NCBI RefSeq assembly: GCF_003012815.1
Contig: NZ_PXYJ01000001.1
Span: 558,001-622,000 of the forward strand
Length of the DNA stretch: 64,000 bases
Direction of reading: 5' to 3'
Source of the DNA: Allosphingosinicella vermicomposti
GTDB taxonomy: Bacteria; Pseudomonadota; Alphaproteobacteria; Sphingomonadales; Sphingomonadaceae
Part shown: piece after piece, positions 24,271-33,861 of the stretch
Numbering within the stretch: position 1 is the first letter of the stretch
How the letters are laid out: each line of letters starts with the position of its first letter
Program-made: the position numbers and the translations under genes
The notes under the pieces: generated by a model
Told to the model about the DNA's origin: nothing
The model's input: only the letters and a program-made list of their open reading frames with translations
The model's database searches: none

Positions 24271-25632
24271 TTAGCGGAGAAGGCTCATCACGTTCTGGGC
24301 GCTCTGATTGGCCTGGGCGAGCATCGCGGTGGATGCCTGGCTCAGGATCTGCGCCTTGGCGAGATTGGTCGTTTCAGCCGAGAAGTCGGCGTCTTCGATA
24401 CGGCTGCGCGCTTCTTCAAGGTTGGTCGAAGTCGTGGTCAGGTTGTTGACCGTAACTTCGAGACGGTTCTGAACCGCGCCCAAGTCGCCGCGACCCGCGC
24501 TGATCTTGTCGAGCGCGCCGTCGATGATAGCGATCGAGTCCTCGGCGCCCTTTTGCGTAGCGATCGAAATGCCCTTGGTGTTGCCGGCGGTGAAGCCCGA
24601 GTCGGCTGCGGACGTGCCGCCGATCAGGATATTTTCGCCCGGCTGAGCCGTCAGGGTGACCGCGCCTTCGACGTCGATCAATGCGGTGCCGATCGCGAAC
24701 GAGCTGCCCTTGACGTCCTTGGCATTGGACAGGATCGAGTCCGTATTGGTCACAGTGATGTTGCGGCCGTCCACGGCCTTCAGCGACAGGCGACCGTCGT
24801 CGTCCACGCTGGCTTCTACGCCTGTGGCGGCGGTTTGCGTGTTGAGGCGCTTGGCTAGCGAAGCGGCATCGTCTTCGGCGGCCGTCATCGTGAAGGTCTG
24901 GCCGTTGAGGACCAGCACGTCGCCCACTGCGATCGCGCCCACATCGGCGGTCACTTCATTTTCCGCCTTGGCGGTTACGCCGGTGTCGACGGTCTTCAAG
25001 TTGATGGCGGCAGCAACACTCTTTGCATCGACCGTGGCAACAGCGCCGATGTCTTCACCGTTGATCAGCAAGTCGCCTGCAGCGAGAGCCGCGTTTACGA
25101 CGGCGCCTTCGACCTTCGCCTGAATGCCGAGTTCCGACGCGGTTGCATCAACCAGAGCAAGTGAAGTCTGCTCACCGGCATTGAGGCCAGTTTGCAGCTT
25201 GAGGGTATCCATGGAACCGTCGAGCAATTTCACGCCGTTGAAGGTTGTGGTTTCTGCGATGTTCGAGATTTCCTTGGTCAGCTGATTGACTTCGGACTGA
25301 AGAGCGGCGCGGTCGCTGTCCTTCAGGGTGCCGTTGGACGACTGGAGGGCCAGTTCCTTCATGCGGTGAAGCATGTTGGTGACTTCGCCCATCGCGCCTT
25401 CGGCCGTCTGCGCCAGCGAAATGCCGTCATTGGCATTGCGGACGGCGACGGCCATGCCGCGCACTTGGCTGGTCATGCGGCTGGCAATGGCGAGGCCGGC
25501 GGCGTCGTCCTTCGCGCTGTTGATGCGCTTGCCGGTCGACAGACGCTCCATGGCGGTCGACAGGCTCTGGTTGGCCATGCGGCTGGCATTCTGGGCCCGG
25601 AGAGCCGAACTGTTCGTGTTGATGGCAGTCAT
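24271..25632 (-). CDS. fliC: Flagellin
   Basis: 453 residues. The conserved N-terminal helix [20 protein letters not shown] with [20 protein letters not shown] and the C-terminal helix [20 protein letters not shown], ending in NVMSLLR, are complete. The central about 200 residues are variable and Thr/Val/Ala-rich (surface domains). Major filament subunit. The frame is open upstream to 25836, but the start at 25632 gives the standard flagellin N-terminus and is preceded by AAGGACT. Only one flagellin gene is seen. Confidence 0.97.
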   Translation of the reverse strand: MTAINTNSSALRAQNASRMANQSLSTAMERLSTGKRINSAKDDAAGLAIASRMTSQVRGMAVAVRNANDGISLAQTAEGAMGEVTNMLHRMKELALQSSNGTLKDSDRAALQSEVNQLTKEISNIAETTTFNGVKLLDGSMDTLKLQTGLNAGEQTSLALVDATASELGIQAKVEGAVVNAALAAGDLLINGEDIGAVATVDAKSVAAAINLKTVDTGVTAKAENEVTADVGAIAVGDVLVLNGQTFTMTAAEDDAASLAKRLNTQTAATGVEASVDDDGRLSLKAVDGRNITVTNTDSILSNAKDVKGSSFAIGTALIDVEGAVTLTAQPGENILIGGTSAADSGFTAGNTKGISIATQKGAEDSIAIIDGALDKISAGRGDLGAVQNRLEVTVNNLTTTSTNLEEARSRIEDADFSAETTNLAKAQILSQASTAMLAQANQSAQNVMSLLR

Positions 25633-25696
25633 TGGGTAGTCCTTTCCCGCTCGAATAAGGCGGCCCGGGATCAAGCGAGGGTCGCCACGAATTGGG

Positions 25697-25723
25697 ATAA
25701 CGGCGCGGCCAAGCCGAACTTTA
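25697..25723 (-). promoter_or_regulatory. Sigma-28 promoter for fliC
   Basis: Minus strand TAAAGTTC begins the -35 box, 15 bases separate TAAA from GCCGTTAT; an exact match in layout to the FliA consensus. The start falls about 55 bases before the flagellin ATG. Confidence 0.9.
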
Positions 25724-25830
25724 ATCGGAAAATTTCGGCGTCGGCTTTTCGACGCCCTGCATGTCGAGCCGCTGACACGCGCGCGTAAGGCGAGCCCGCG
25801 ATGTGCGTAAAACAGAGCTAAATCAAAACG

Positions 25831-25846
25831 TGGCATGGCCCTTGCT
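25831..25846 (+). promoter_or_regulatory. Sigma-54 promoter for the activator-fliE...flhB operon
   Basis: TGGCATGGCCCTTGCT. The -24 and -12 elements match those before flgA and the transglycosylase gene, including the following TTAA. Predicted start near 25857. Confidence 0.85.
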
Positions 25847-25905
25847 TAAATATGGGCGAGGCAACCGAGACGTCGGGCGCCGGTACAGATTTCGGGGGTG
25901 GCTTG

Positions 25906-27117
25906 ATGATCGGATTGAGCGAGAAAGTGGTGATGGCGCATCCGCTTCTTCAGCGTTGGCTGATGGGTGCGGGCGTTGCATGCCTGCCCATTTCGGGCAG
26001 CCCGGCGACGGCCGATCTTCCGACCATCTTCGATGTTTCAGAAGCCGATGCGGCACGAAGCGGCGATCTGCTGATCGAATATACGGATGGTGCGCCCGCG
26101 CTCATTCTGGGCGATGGGGCAAGGCCCGCTCTTCTGCGCTTCGGTTTTGACGACATGGCGTTCGGCCACGCCCTTGTTGCCGAACTGATGCGCAGCCCGG
26201 TGCGTCCGGCCTGCGGCGAACCGGAAAGCGCCCGCCTTCTTGCCCTCGCCGAGCGGGTGTCGGGGAGCGGCGCCAGCGTACTCATCCTCGGAGAAACCGG
26301 CACCGGCAAGGAAGGGCTGGCGCGCTTCATCCACGCGTCATCGGCGCGTGCATCGGGGCCATTCGTGGCCGTCAATTGCGCCGCGCTTCCCGAAACGATG
26401 ATCGAAGCCATCCTGTTCGGTCACCGTAAGGGCAGCTTTACCGGCGCCAGCGCGGACAGCGAGGGTCTGTTCCGTGCGGCGGAAGGCGGCACGCTTCTGC
26501 TCGACGAAATTTCCGAATTGCCCCTTTCTCTTCAGGCCAAATTGCTCCGCGCGCTGCAGGAACGCGAAGTGCTTCCCGTCGGCGCGGTCCGGCCCGAAGC
26601 GGTCGACGTTCGCGTCATCGCCTGCGCCAACCGCGATCTTGCGGCGGCAGTCGCCGAAGGAAAATTCCGCGCCGATCTCTATTGGCGGCTCAACGTCATG
26701 CCGCTGCAGTTGCTGCCTTTGAGCCATCGCCGCCTCGACGTCCGCGCCATCGCCGCTGCTCTCATCCTGCGCCACATGGCTCCGGGTGAGGCTTTGCCCT
26801 GGCCAACCGCCACTGCGCTCGACCGGCTGATGGCGCACAATTGGCCGGGCAATGCGCGCGAGCTCGACAACGTGCTGCAGCGTGCAATGCTGCTTCGCGA
26901 GGGCGACCGGATCGAGGCGGCCGATCTCCAGATCGAAACTGCTCCGGTCCGCGCAGTGCCGCGCTTTGTGGCGGCAGGTCGCGCCGCTCAGGAAGACGTC
27001 ATACGCGCGGCCCTTGCTTCGACCGGCGGCCATCGCCTGAAGGCGGCTGAACAGCTTGGCATCAGTGAACGCACGCTCCGCTATCGGCTCGCCGATATGC
27101 GTGTGGCGGCGGCCTGA
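25906..27117 (+). CDS. Sigma-54-dependent flagellar activator (FlbD/FleQ-type enhancer-binding protein)
   Basis: 403 residues. AAA+ domain with Walker A GETGTGKE (129-136), the sigma-54 contact loop GSFTGA (176-181), and GGTLLLDEISELPL as Walker B; C-terminal Fis-type HTH LKAAEQLGISERTLRYRLAD. The first about 110 residues are not a canonical receiver: no clear acidic pocket or phosphorylated Asp was found. ATG at 25906 with GGGGGTGG upstream is chosen because the earlier in-frame ATG at 25852 would lie before the predicted transcript start. It is itself under a sigma-54 promoter and heads the fliE-flhB operon, so it may be autoregulated. Confidence 0.9.
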   Translation: MIGLSEKVVMAHPLLQRWLMGAGVACLPISGSPATADLPTIFDVSEADAARSGDLLIEYTDGAPALILGDGARPALLRFGFDDMAFGHALVAELMRSPVRPACGEPESARLLALAERVSGSGASVLILGETGTGKEGLARFIHASSARASGPFVAVNCAALPETMIEAILFGHRKGSFTGASADSEGLFRAAEGGTLLLDEISELPLSLQAKLLRALQEREVLPVGAVRPEAVDVRVIACANRDLAAAVAEGKFRADLYWRLNVMPLQLLPLSHRRLDVRAIAAALILRHMAPGEALPWPTATALDRLMAHNWPGNARELDNVLQRAMLLREGDRIEAADLQIETAPVRAVPRFVAAGRAAQEDVIRAALASTGGHRLKAAEQLGISERTLRYRLADMRVAAA

Positions 27118-27129
27118 GGAGAATAGATC

Positions 27130-27477
27130 ATGTCGACAATCGACAGCACCAAAGTCCTCTCGATGCGGGCGGCCTTCGTCGAGCAGAGCGGAGCCATCAA
27201 GCGCGCGGCCGGCCTTGGCGGCGCGGAGGGTTTGGGCGGTGTCCAGAAGGCCGGGGGCGCCGATTTTGGCGATGCGCTGCGCAGCGCGCTCGCTCAGGTC
27301 AACGAGCTTCAATCCAATTCGAGCAATGTGAGCGCGGCTTATGAGCGGGGCGAAACGTCCGACATCGCGTCCGTGATGCTCGCCCGCCAGCAAGCCTCGA
27401 TCGGGTTCGAAGCGACGCTTCAGGTCAGGAACAAGCTCCTAAGTGCTTATAAAGATATCATGAGTATGCCGGTCTGA
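27130..27477 (+). CDS. fliE: MS-ring/rod junction protein FliE
   Basis: 115 residues. FGDALRSALAQVNELQSNSS and SVMLARQQASIGFEATLQVR ending in NKLLSAYKDIMSMPV are the FliE signature. It links the MS ring to the rod. Twelve bases after the activator gene, in the same operon. Confidence 0.95.
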   Translation: MSTIDSTKVLSMRAAFVEQSGAIKRAAGLGGAEGLGGVQKAGGADFGDALRSALAQVNELQSNSSNVSAAYERGETSDIASVMLARQQASIGFEATLQVRNKLLSAYKDIMSMPV

Positions 27478-27478
27478 T

Positions 27479-29218
27479 ATGAGCGACATCGCAGCCACAT
27501 CGAACGACGTCATCGCCGCTTCAGCGCGATCCGTCGCCCCGTCCACGCCCCGCGCTGGCGGCACCGGTGCCATCCTGGAGTCCATCCAGGTTTTCACACG
27601 CCAACCGGCGGTAGCGAAGAGCCTGCCCGCCATCGGTTTCCTGGCGCTGATGGGCCTCGCCGCCCTCTTGTGGATGACATTCAGCGCGCCACCAAGCCGC
27701 GATTTGTTCCAGGGGCTTCCCGATGCCGACAAGGCTGCGGTCGCCGAAGCCCTGAGCGGTGCAGGCATCCAATATTCCATTGACCGGACGACCGGCGCGC
27801 TTTCGGTATCCGAAAACGATTATCATCAGGCCAAGATGCTGCTCGCTCAGCAGGGCCTGCCGAAGGCCGCGCCGGGCGGCGACGAATTGATCACCAATCT
27901 TCCTTTGGGATCGAGCCGCGCCGTTGAGGGCGAGCGGCTGCGTTCGGCTCGCGAGCTCGACCTTGCCCGCACGATCGAAGCGATCGATGCCGTGCAGCAG
28001 GCGCGCGTCCACCTCGCGGTCGCGCAGCAGAGCGTGTTTCTCCGCGATAAGGCCGATCCGGCGGCATCCGTTATGCTGACGCTCGCCGCAGGCCGGGCGC
28101 TGAGCGATGCGCAGGTTCAGGCAATCGTCCACCTCGTTGCTTCCTCCGTTCCAGGTCTCGCACCCGATGGCGTGTCGGTCGTCGATCAGAATGGCCGCTT
28201 GCTTTCCGGCGCGGGCGGCAATGGTGCCGTTGCGGAATCCGAGCGGCAGGTCGAGGTTCAGGACAAGATCGAGAACCGCTATCGCGAGGCACTCACCGCT
28301 TTGCTGACACCCATCGTCGGCGCGGGCAACTTCACCGCCGAAGTCCACGCGGACATGGACTTTTCCCAAAAGGAAGCAACCCGCGAAGGCTTTCCTGAGG
28401 AAGCGCGCGCGCTTCGTTCGGAAGAGGGCAGCACGAGCAGCGACGGTACCGGCGCGGCAGGTCCGGCAGCAGCGGGCGGCGTGCCCGGCGCGATCGCCAA
28501 CGAAGCGCCTCCGGCCGCGGTTGCTGCCCCGGCGCCCGGTGTGCAGGAAGCGGGCGCGGAGGCAGCAGCTGGCGCCGCCAATCAGCGCCGCACCGAAAAT
28601 TATTCGCGTAACTTCGCCGTTGGTCGCGAAGTCTCGCACACGAAGGAACAAACAGGTCAGGTGAAGCGCCTGTCCGTCGCCGTCGCGCTCAAGACGCCGG
28701 AGGGCGGCAAGCCGCTGAGCCCGCAGGATCTCGCTGCGATTGAAAATCTCGTGAAGGGCGCGGTCGGTTTCGATCAGCAGCGCGGCGACGTAGTCGCGCT
28801 CACTTCGCGCGCCTTCGCGCCGGTCGAAACGGCGACCGAAAGCTGGTGGGAGGCAAGTTGGGTGTCGATGCTCGCGCGCAACCTCACCGCGCTCGGCCTC
28901 GCCGCCTTGCTCATCTTCGGCGTTGGCCGTCCGCTACTCAAGAAGGGCAGTGCCGTGCTTGCCAACCGTGCGGCATCCAGCGGTGCAATTGGCGGCGGCA
29001 AGGGCAATCTCGGTGATGAAATCTCCGCCGCGCTGAGCGCCGAAGCGCGGGAAAATGCGGGCACTAAGGTCACGCTCGAAATGATCGAGGCAGCCAAGAC
29101 CTATGAGGCCCGCGCCGAACTCGTACGCAATTTCGTCCGCCAGGATCCGACCCGCGCCGCCCTCGTCGTGCGCGATCTGATCCGCTCGGACAGCAAGGGA
29201 GCTGACAAGAATGGCTGA
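27479..29218 (+). CDS. fliF: Flagellar MS-ring protein FliF
   Basis: 579 residues. N-terminal membrane helix (LPAIGFLALMGLAALLWMTF), YscJ-type ring-building domains with ELDLARTIEAIDAVQQARVH, an Ala/Gly/Pro-rich disordered insert (about 310-370), a second membrane helix (LTALGLAALLIFGVGRPLL) and a C-terminal tail that binds FliG. It forms the membrane ring on which the export apparatus and C ring assemble. Overlaps fliG by eight bases. Confidence 0.96.
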   Translation: MSDIAATSNDVIAASARSVAPSTPRAGGTGAILESIQVFTRQPAVAKSLPAIGFLALMGLAALLWMTFSAPPSRDLFQGLPDADKAAVAEALSGAGIQYSIDRTTGALSVSENDYHQAKMLLAQQGLPKAAPGGDELITNLPLGSSRAVEGERLRSARELDLARTIEAIDAVQQARVHLAVAQQSVFLRDKADPAASVMLTLAAGRALSDAQVQAIVHLVASSVPGLAPDGVSVVDQNGRLLSGAGGNGAVAESERQVEVQDKIENRYREALTALLTPIVGAGNFTAEVHADMDFSQKEATREGFPEEARALRSEEGSTSSDGTGAAGPAAAGGVPGAIANEAPPAAVAAPAPGVQEAGAEAAAGAANQRRTENYSRNFAVGREVSHTKEQTGQVKRLSVAVALKTPEGGKPLSPQDLAAIENLVKGAVGFDQQRGDVVALTSRAFAPVETATESWWEASWVSMLARNLTALGLAALLIFGVGRPLLKKGSAVLANRAASSGAIGGGKGNLGDEISAALSAEARENAGTKVTLEMIEAAKTYEARAELVRNFVRQDPTRAALVVRDLIRSDSKGADKNG

Positions 29219-30227
29219 GTATGGCGCTGATACGCTCGAAGCGGCGAGCGGCAGCGAGGCGGCCGCGATCCTCCTGATGCTCCTTGAGGAGCAGGAGGCG
29301 GCGGAGGTGCTGACGCGCCTCAGCCCGGACGAGGTGCAACAGGTCGGCAGCGCGATGTTCGAACTTGCGGACGTCACCGAAACTCAGGTCGACAGCGTCG
29401 TCGTCCAGTTCATGACCATGGCGAAAGCGCGCACGACGCTGGGTTTCGACGCGTCGACCCGCGTCCGTTCGGTCATGACCCATGCGCTGGGCCCGGCCCG
29501 CGCGGACTCCATGCTCGCCCGCATCACGCCGCCGACCAGCAGCCGCGCGCTCGACGCGCTCCACTGGATGGACGCGCGCACCATCGCGGCGCTTGTGAAG
29601 GACGAACATCCGCAAATCGCGGCGCTCGTCCTCGCGCATCTGGAGCCGACTGCGGCGGGCGACGTGCTTCAGATGCTGCCGATCGACATGCAGCCCGACG
29701 TTATCCACCGCGTCGCCACGCTTGAAATCGTGACCGCCGAAGCGCTGGAAGAGCTTGAGCGCATCCTCGTCGGCGAAGTCTCCCGTTCCGCAACGCCTGC
29801 CACCGCGCGCGGCGGGGCGGGGGAGGCTGCAAAGATCATGAACAATCTTCGTCCTGGCACCGGCCAGCGCATAATCCGCTCCCTGAACAAGGTCGACAAG
29901 CGCCTCGCGCAGACGATCGAGGAGGAGATGTTCATCTTCGACGATCTCATCGCGATTGACGAGAAGAGCCTGTCGACCCTGTTCCGCAACGTGGAAAACG
30001 ACGTGCTTGTGCTCTCCTTGAAGGGCGCGAATCCCCGTCTTCGCGAAAAGATCCTTGGCTGCATGTCGAGCCGCGCGGCCGACGCGATCAAGGACGATAT
30101 GGAAGCCCGCGGCCCCGTCCGCCTAGCGGAAGTTCAGGATGCCCAGAAAGAAGTCCTCGCCATCGCCCGACGCCTCGCCGACGCCGGAACCATCATGCTC
30201 CTCGACGGCGGCAACGACTATGTCTAA
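29211..30227 (+). CDS. fliG: Flagellar motor switch protein FliG
   Basis: 338 residues. EHPQIAALVLAHLEPTAAGD (middle domain) and the C-terminal torque domain with IDEKSLSTLFRNVENDVLVL and MSSRAADAIKDDMEARGPVR, which carry the charged residues that face the stator. It couples FliF to FliM and generates torque with MotA. Confidence 0.97.
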   Translation: MAEYGADTLEAASGSEAAAILLMLLEEQEAAEVLTRLSPDEVQQVGSAMFELADVTETQVDSVVVQFMTMAKARTTLGFDASTRVRSVMTHALGPARADSMLARITPPTSSRALDALHWMDARTIAALVKDEHPQIAALVLAHLEPTAAGDVLQMLPIDMQPDVIHRVATLEIVTAEALEELERILVGEVSRSATPATARGGAGEAAKIMNNLRPGTGQRIIRSLNKVDKRLAQTIEEEMFIFDDLIAIDEKSLSTLFRNVENDVLVLSLKGANPRLREKILGCMSSRAADAIKDDMEARGPVRLAEVQDAQKEVLAIARRLADAGTIMLLDGGNDYV

Positions 30228-30864
30228 CATCTGGCGCCATGGCGTCGCGGACGCCGAAACGGTCGGCAGCTTCGCGATCGAGCGGGCGACGCCGATGTTC
30301 ACGCCGTGGACGTCTTTCCAGCCCGATGGCGATGGTTCAGACCTTCTGACGCCGGACGAGCTTCCGCCTCTCGCGGAAACCGGCGAGATCGACGTCGAGA
30401 AAATCCAGGCCGATGCCTTCGCGCAAGGCTTCGACGCGGGCCGCCGTACCGCAGACATGGAAGTCGCCGCCGAGCGCGACGCGATTGCGCGCCTCGCCGA
30501 AAACCTTCAGGTTTTGGAACCGCAACCGACCAACGCGCTTGCCGTGCTTATGGCAGAGGCGGTCGAGCGGCTTGTCCGCCAGATCGTCGGTCAGGTCGAG
30601 ATCGACAAGGGCGTTCTCATGGAGCGCGCGGAGCGCGTTGCCGCCATGATCGGCGAAGATGTCGAGCCCGGCCGCCTTCGCGTCCATCCCGACGATGCGG
30701 CTTTGCTCGACGCTGCCCGTCTTCCGGTCGCGATCCTTGGCGATCCCTCTCTCGAACGCGGCACATTGCTCCTCGAAACCGGCGAAGGCTGGATCGAAGA
30801 TGGCCCCGCCGCCCGCCTCGAACGGCTCCGCGCCGCACTCGACAAGATGGGGATGGAGCAGTGA
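30220..30864 (+). CDS. fliH: Flagellar export regulator FliH
   Basis: 214 residues. Poorly conserved, but the position between fliG and fliI, the helical middle (AFAQGFDAGRRTADMEVAAE) and the C-terminal domain with VHPDDAALLD and ERGTLLLETGEGWIEDG identify it. It binds the ATPase FliI and delivers it to the gate. ATG at 30220 overlaps the fliG stop, and its stop overlaps the fliI GTG start. Confidence 0.9.
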   Translation: MSNIWRHGVADAETVGSFAIERATPMFTPWTSFQPDGDGSDLLTPDELPPLAETGEIDVEKIQADAFAQGFDAGRRTADMEVAAERDAIARLAENLQVLEPQPTNALAVLMAEAVERLVRQIVGQVEIDKGVLMERAERVAAMIGEDVEPGRLRVHPDDAALLDAARLPVAILGDPSLERGTLLLETGEGWIEDGPAARLERLRAALDKMGMEQ

Positions 30865-32192
30865 CGCCCTCTCTCGCCGACGCGGCGAGCGCGATGCTGG
30901 ACCGGGTGAGCATCCCGGACGGCCGCGCCACGCGCATCGGCAAGCTCGCCGCTTATGACGGGCTGATGCTGGAAGCGACGGGTTTTAACCAGCCGATCGG
31001 CGCGGGCGCGCGGATCATCACTGCCGACGGCCAATCGGCGCGCGCCGAAGTCGTCGGCTTTCGCGGCAACCGCACTCTGCTGATGGCCCTGGACGGCGAT
31101 GCCCCGCACGCCGCTGGAGCACGGGTCGAGCCTTTCTCCGGCGGCAATATGTGCGATGTCGGCCCGGCGCTCCTCGGCCGCGTGGTCGATGCGCTTGGCA
31201 ACCCGCTCGATGCGCTCGGCCCCGTCACCACCGCCGAACGCTGGCCGCTCGCCGGGCAGCAGGGCAATCCGCTGGATCGCGGCCGCGTGACCGAGCCGTT
31301 CGACATCGGCGTCCGTGCTGTCAACGCGCTTCTCACCGCAGGCGTCGGCCAGCGCATTGCGATCATCGCGGGTTCGGGCGTCGGCAAGTCCGTCCTCATG
31401 GGCCAAATGATCGCGGGCGCCGATGCCGATGTGGTCGTCGTCGGCCTGATCGGCGAGCGCAGCCGCGAGGTGAGCGACTTCCTCGCCACCAAGCTAACGG
31501 GCGAGGTGCGGAAGAAATCGGTCGTCGTCGCCGTGCCTGCCGATCACGCGCCTCTGCTCCGCCTCCGCGCCGCGATGCGCGCCACCGCCATCGCCGAATA
31601 TTTCCGCGCGCAGGGCCTCAAAGTCCTGCTCCTCATCGACAGCCTCACCCGCGTTGCCCATGCGCAGCGCGAAATCGGCCTGTCGCTTGGCGAGCCGCCG
31701 ACGGCCAAGGGCTATCCGCCCTCCGCACTCGGCCTGGTCCCACGCCTCGTGGAGCGGGCAGGCGCGGACAGCCGCACCGGCGGATCGATCACCGCGCTCT
31801 ACACCGTACTCGCCGACGGTGACGACACGAACGATCCGATCGTGGACGCCGCCCGCGCGATCGTCGACGGTCACATCATCCTGTCACGCGCACTCGGCGA
31901 GCAGGGCATTTATCCGGCCATCGACGTCGGCAAGTCGCTCTCCCGCGTCATGCCCGACTGCGTGACTCCGGATCATCTCCACGCCGCCTCCATGCTGCGC
32001 CGCCTCTGGTCGGCTTATGAGGAAAATCGCGACCTGATCCTGATGGGCGCCTATCAATCGGGCGGCGACGCGCTGATCGATAACGCCATCGCGCGGCGGC
32101 AGGACGTGCTTGCATTCCTGAAGCAGGCGCCGGGCGAGCGGATCGGTTTCGAACAGGCCAAAGCCGCCCTGATCGAGGAATTCGCGCAATGA
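30861..32192 (+). CDS. fliI: Flagellum-specific ATP synthase/ATPase FliI
   Basis: 443 residues, the family length. Walker A AGSGVGKSVLMGQ near residue 170, GLIGERSREVSDFL, Walker B VLLLIDSLTRVAHAQREIGL, and GGSITALYTVLADGDD. Hexameric ATPase that helps unfold export substrates. Start codon GTG, overlapping the fliH stop. Confidence 0.97.
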   Translation: MTPSLADAASAMLDRVSIPDGRATRIGKLAAYDGLMLEATGFNQPIGAGARIITADGQSARAEVVGFRGNRTLLMALDGDAPHAAGARVEPFSGGNMCDVGPALLGRVVDALGNPLDALGPVTTAERWPLAGQQGNPLDRGRVTEPFDIGVRAVNALLTAGVGQRIAIIAGSGVGKSVLMGQMIAGADADVVVVGLIGERSREVSDFLATKLTGEVRKKSVVVAVPADHAPLLRLRAAMRATAIAEYFRAQGLKVLLLIDSLTRVAHAQREIGLSLGEPPTAKGYPPSALGLVPRLVERAGADSRTGGSITALYTVLADGDDTNDPIVDAARAIVDGHIILSRALGEQGIYPAIDVGKSLSRVMPDCVTPDHLHAASMLRRLWSAYEENRDLILMGAYQSGGDALIDNAIARRQDVLAFLKQAPGERIGFEQAKAALIEEFAQ

Positions 32193-32620
32193 GCCCCGTC
32201 TCCCGCCAGCGCGCGCGTATCGCCCGCGTCCGCCACATCCAGCACGACCTCGCCGCCGCAGCTGCCAGTGAAGCCAAGGGCAAGGTCAACGCGCTGGAAA
32301 TGAGCGCCGAACATCTTGCTCGCCTCCGCGCCGAACTCACCGCCGATGTCGGTACGACCAACGGCGCAACCATTGGCAGCATGGGCGAACTAGCGCTCCG
32401 CATCGAACAGGCGCGCGAAGGGCTGGAGCGCAGTCTCGATCGGGCCCGTTCCGTGGCGGAGGCAAAGGATCAGGTCCGCCTCGCCGCGCGCATCCAGCAG
32501 GAGAGCGCGGACAAATTGAAGGATCGCGCGAGCGCCGCTGACGAAGCGCGGGAGGAGCGGAAGATCTCCGCGTCCATCCGTCCAAAATTCCGCTCCGCAA
32601 GACAGGGAGACGATGCGTGA
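32189..32620 (+). CDS. fliJ: FliJ-like flagellar export stalk protein
   Basis: 143 residues, strongly helical and coiled-coil-like (long runs of A, E, R, L; for example LRIEQAREGLERSLDRARSV), located directly after fliI with ATGA overlap. FliJ forms the central stalk of the FliI ring and is poorly conserved. The identity rests on position, size and helical pattern. Confidence 0.75.
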   Translation: MSPVSRQRARIARVRHIQHDLAAAAASEAKGKVNALEMSAEHLARLRAELTADVGTTNGATIGSMGELALRIEQAREGLERSLDRARSVAEAKDQVRLAARIQQESADKLKDRASAADEAREERKISASIRPKFRSARQGDDA

Positions 32621-33852
32621 TGACGCTTCATTCCACCATCAAGATCGCTGGTGCCACGCCCGAACGGGCAGGGGACGGCAGCGCCGTCGCTGCCGAAGGC
32701 GATCTCTTCACGCAGCTGCTTTCAACTTTAGTCGTCCCCCCGCCCGCTGAGCTGGGCGCCGCGGCGCCGGGCGAGCTCCTGTTCCTGCCGCCTGAAGCGT
32801 TGGCGAGCGATGGCGAGGCGGAGGACGTGTCGACGGTCTCTCCCTCTACTGATGACGATGAAGCGGACGCGGAGGATCAGATTCTGGCGTTGGCTGTCCT
32901 CTTCACGCCGCCTCCAGTGGAGCGCCCGGTTGCTGCTCCGGCGATGACCTCAGCTCCGGCTGTCGAAGCTTCCGTTTCCACCCAATCGCCCATGGCGGAC
33001 GGCGCCCCTACGCCGATCCTTGCCGACGTGACTCAGCCTTCGGGTGAGCAGAAGGTCGACGATGCGCCTGCCGACTTCCAGCTTCCGCTCCCGAAGGCTG
33101 AGATTGGTGGCGAACAGTCCCTTGTGAAGAATGAAGAGGCGTCATTGCCGGGCAAGGCGACGGTCGTAGTCCCGGCTCCGGCCGCGAAGCCAATAGCCGA
33201 TCCGGGCCATATCGCTTCGGCACTGGCCCCGGCCGTTCCAGCGGCTCGTCCCGCAAAGTCGGTGTCTCTCGAAAGGGCTTTACCCGCCGCTACGCCTGTC
33301 ATGCCCCGGACCGACACGCAGGGATTCCAACCGCTCGTCTTCGACATCGCGCCCGCTCTTTCCGAAGCGGCCCCGGACGCGGTCGCGGCTTTCGAGTCTG
33401 CAATGCCTGCCGAGTTTGCGGTCGAGCAGCAGCTTAATCTCTCGCGCGACGAGCAATGGCTGGATCAGCTCGCCAAGGACATCGCGCAAACAGGGGGGAA
33501 GGACGGCCAGCTCCGCTTCCGCCTCAACCCCGAGACCCTTGGCACCCTGCGGGTCGAGGTGAGCCAAGGGCAGGCGGGCGCGTCGATCCGCCTGTCCGCC
33601 GATACCGAGGCCGCGCGGACGATCGTCGCGGACGCGCAGCCCCGCCTTGTCGCCGAAGCCAAGGCGCAGGGTGTTCGGATCGCTGAAACTCATGTCGATC
33701 TTGGCACCGGCCAAGGCCCCGCAGGCGATCCGCGCCGCGACGCGCAAGGACGGAACGATCAGGATTTTATCCGCGCAGCCGCACGTGCCGATGAAACCAA
33801 CGAGACACCGGAGCCCGCGCGCAAGGCTGGGCCCTCCGAACGCTACGCATAA
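32620..33852 (+). CDS. fliK: Flagellar hook-length control protein FliK
   Basis: About 410 residues. The long N-terminal half is disordered and rich in Ala, Pro and Glu. The C-terminal FliK (Flg_hook) domain is seen in LRFRLNPETLGTLRVEVSQG and TEAARTIVADAQPRLVAEAK. It acts as the molecular ruler and switches export specificity through FlhB. Start may be GTG 32617 or ATG 32620; both lie after GGGAGA. Confidence 0.9.
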   Translation: MTLHSTIKIAGATPERAGDGSAVAAEGDLFTQLLSTLVVPPPAELGAAAPGELLFLPPEALASDGEAEDVSTVSPSTDDDEADAEDQILALAVLFTPPPVERPVAAPAMTSAPAVEASVSTQSPMADGAPTPILADVTQPSGEQKVDDAPADFQLPLPKAEIGGEQSLVKNEEASLPGKATVVVPAPAAKPIADPGHIASALAPAVPAARPAKSVSLERALPAATPVMPRTDTQGFQPLVFDIAPALSEAAPDAVAAFESAMPAEFAVEQQLNLSRDEQWLDQLAKDIAQTGGKDGQLRFRLNPETLGTLRVEVSQGQAGASIRLSADTEAARTIVADAQPRLVAEAKAQGVRIAETHVDLGTGQGPAGDPRRDAQGRNDQDFIRAAARADETNETPEPARKAGPSERYA

Positions 33853-33861
33853 GGACTGGCA

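Noticed and set aside
25852-25905. ATG at 25852 as the start of the sigma-54 activator
   Set aside because: It would lie about five bases before the predicted sigma-54 transcript start; ATG 25906 has a good ribosome site and is downstream of it.
30306-30860. N-terminal 185-codon extension of the fliI frame
   Set aside because: Arg-rich translation overlapping fliH; the GTG at 30861 in a GTGA overlap gives the normal FliI length.
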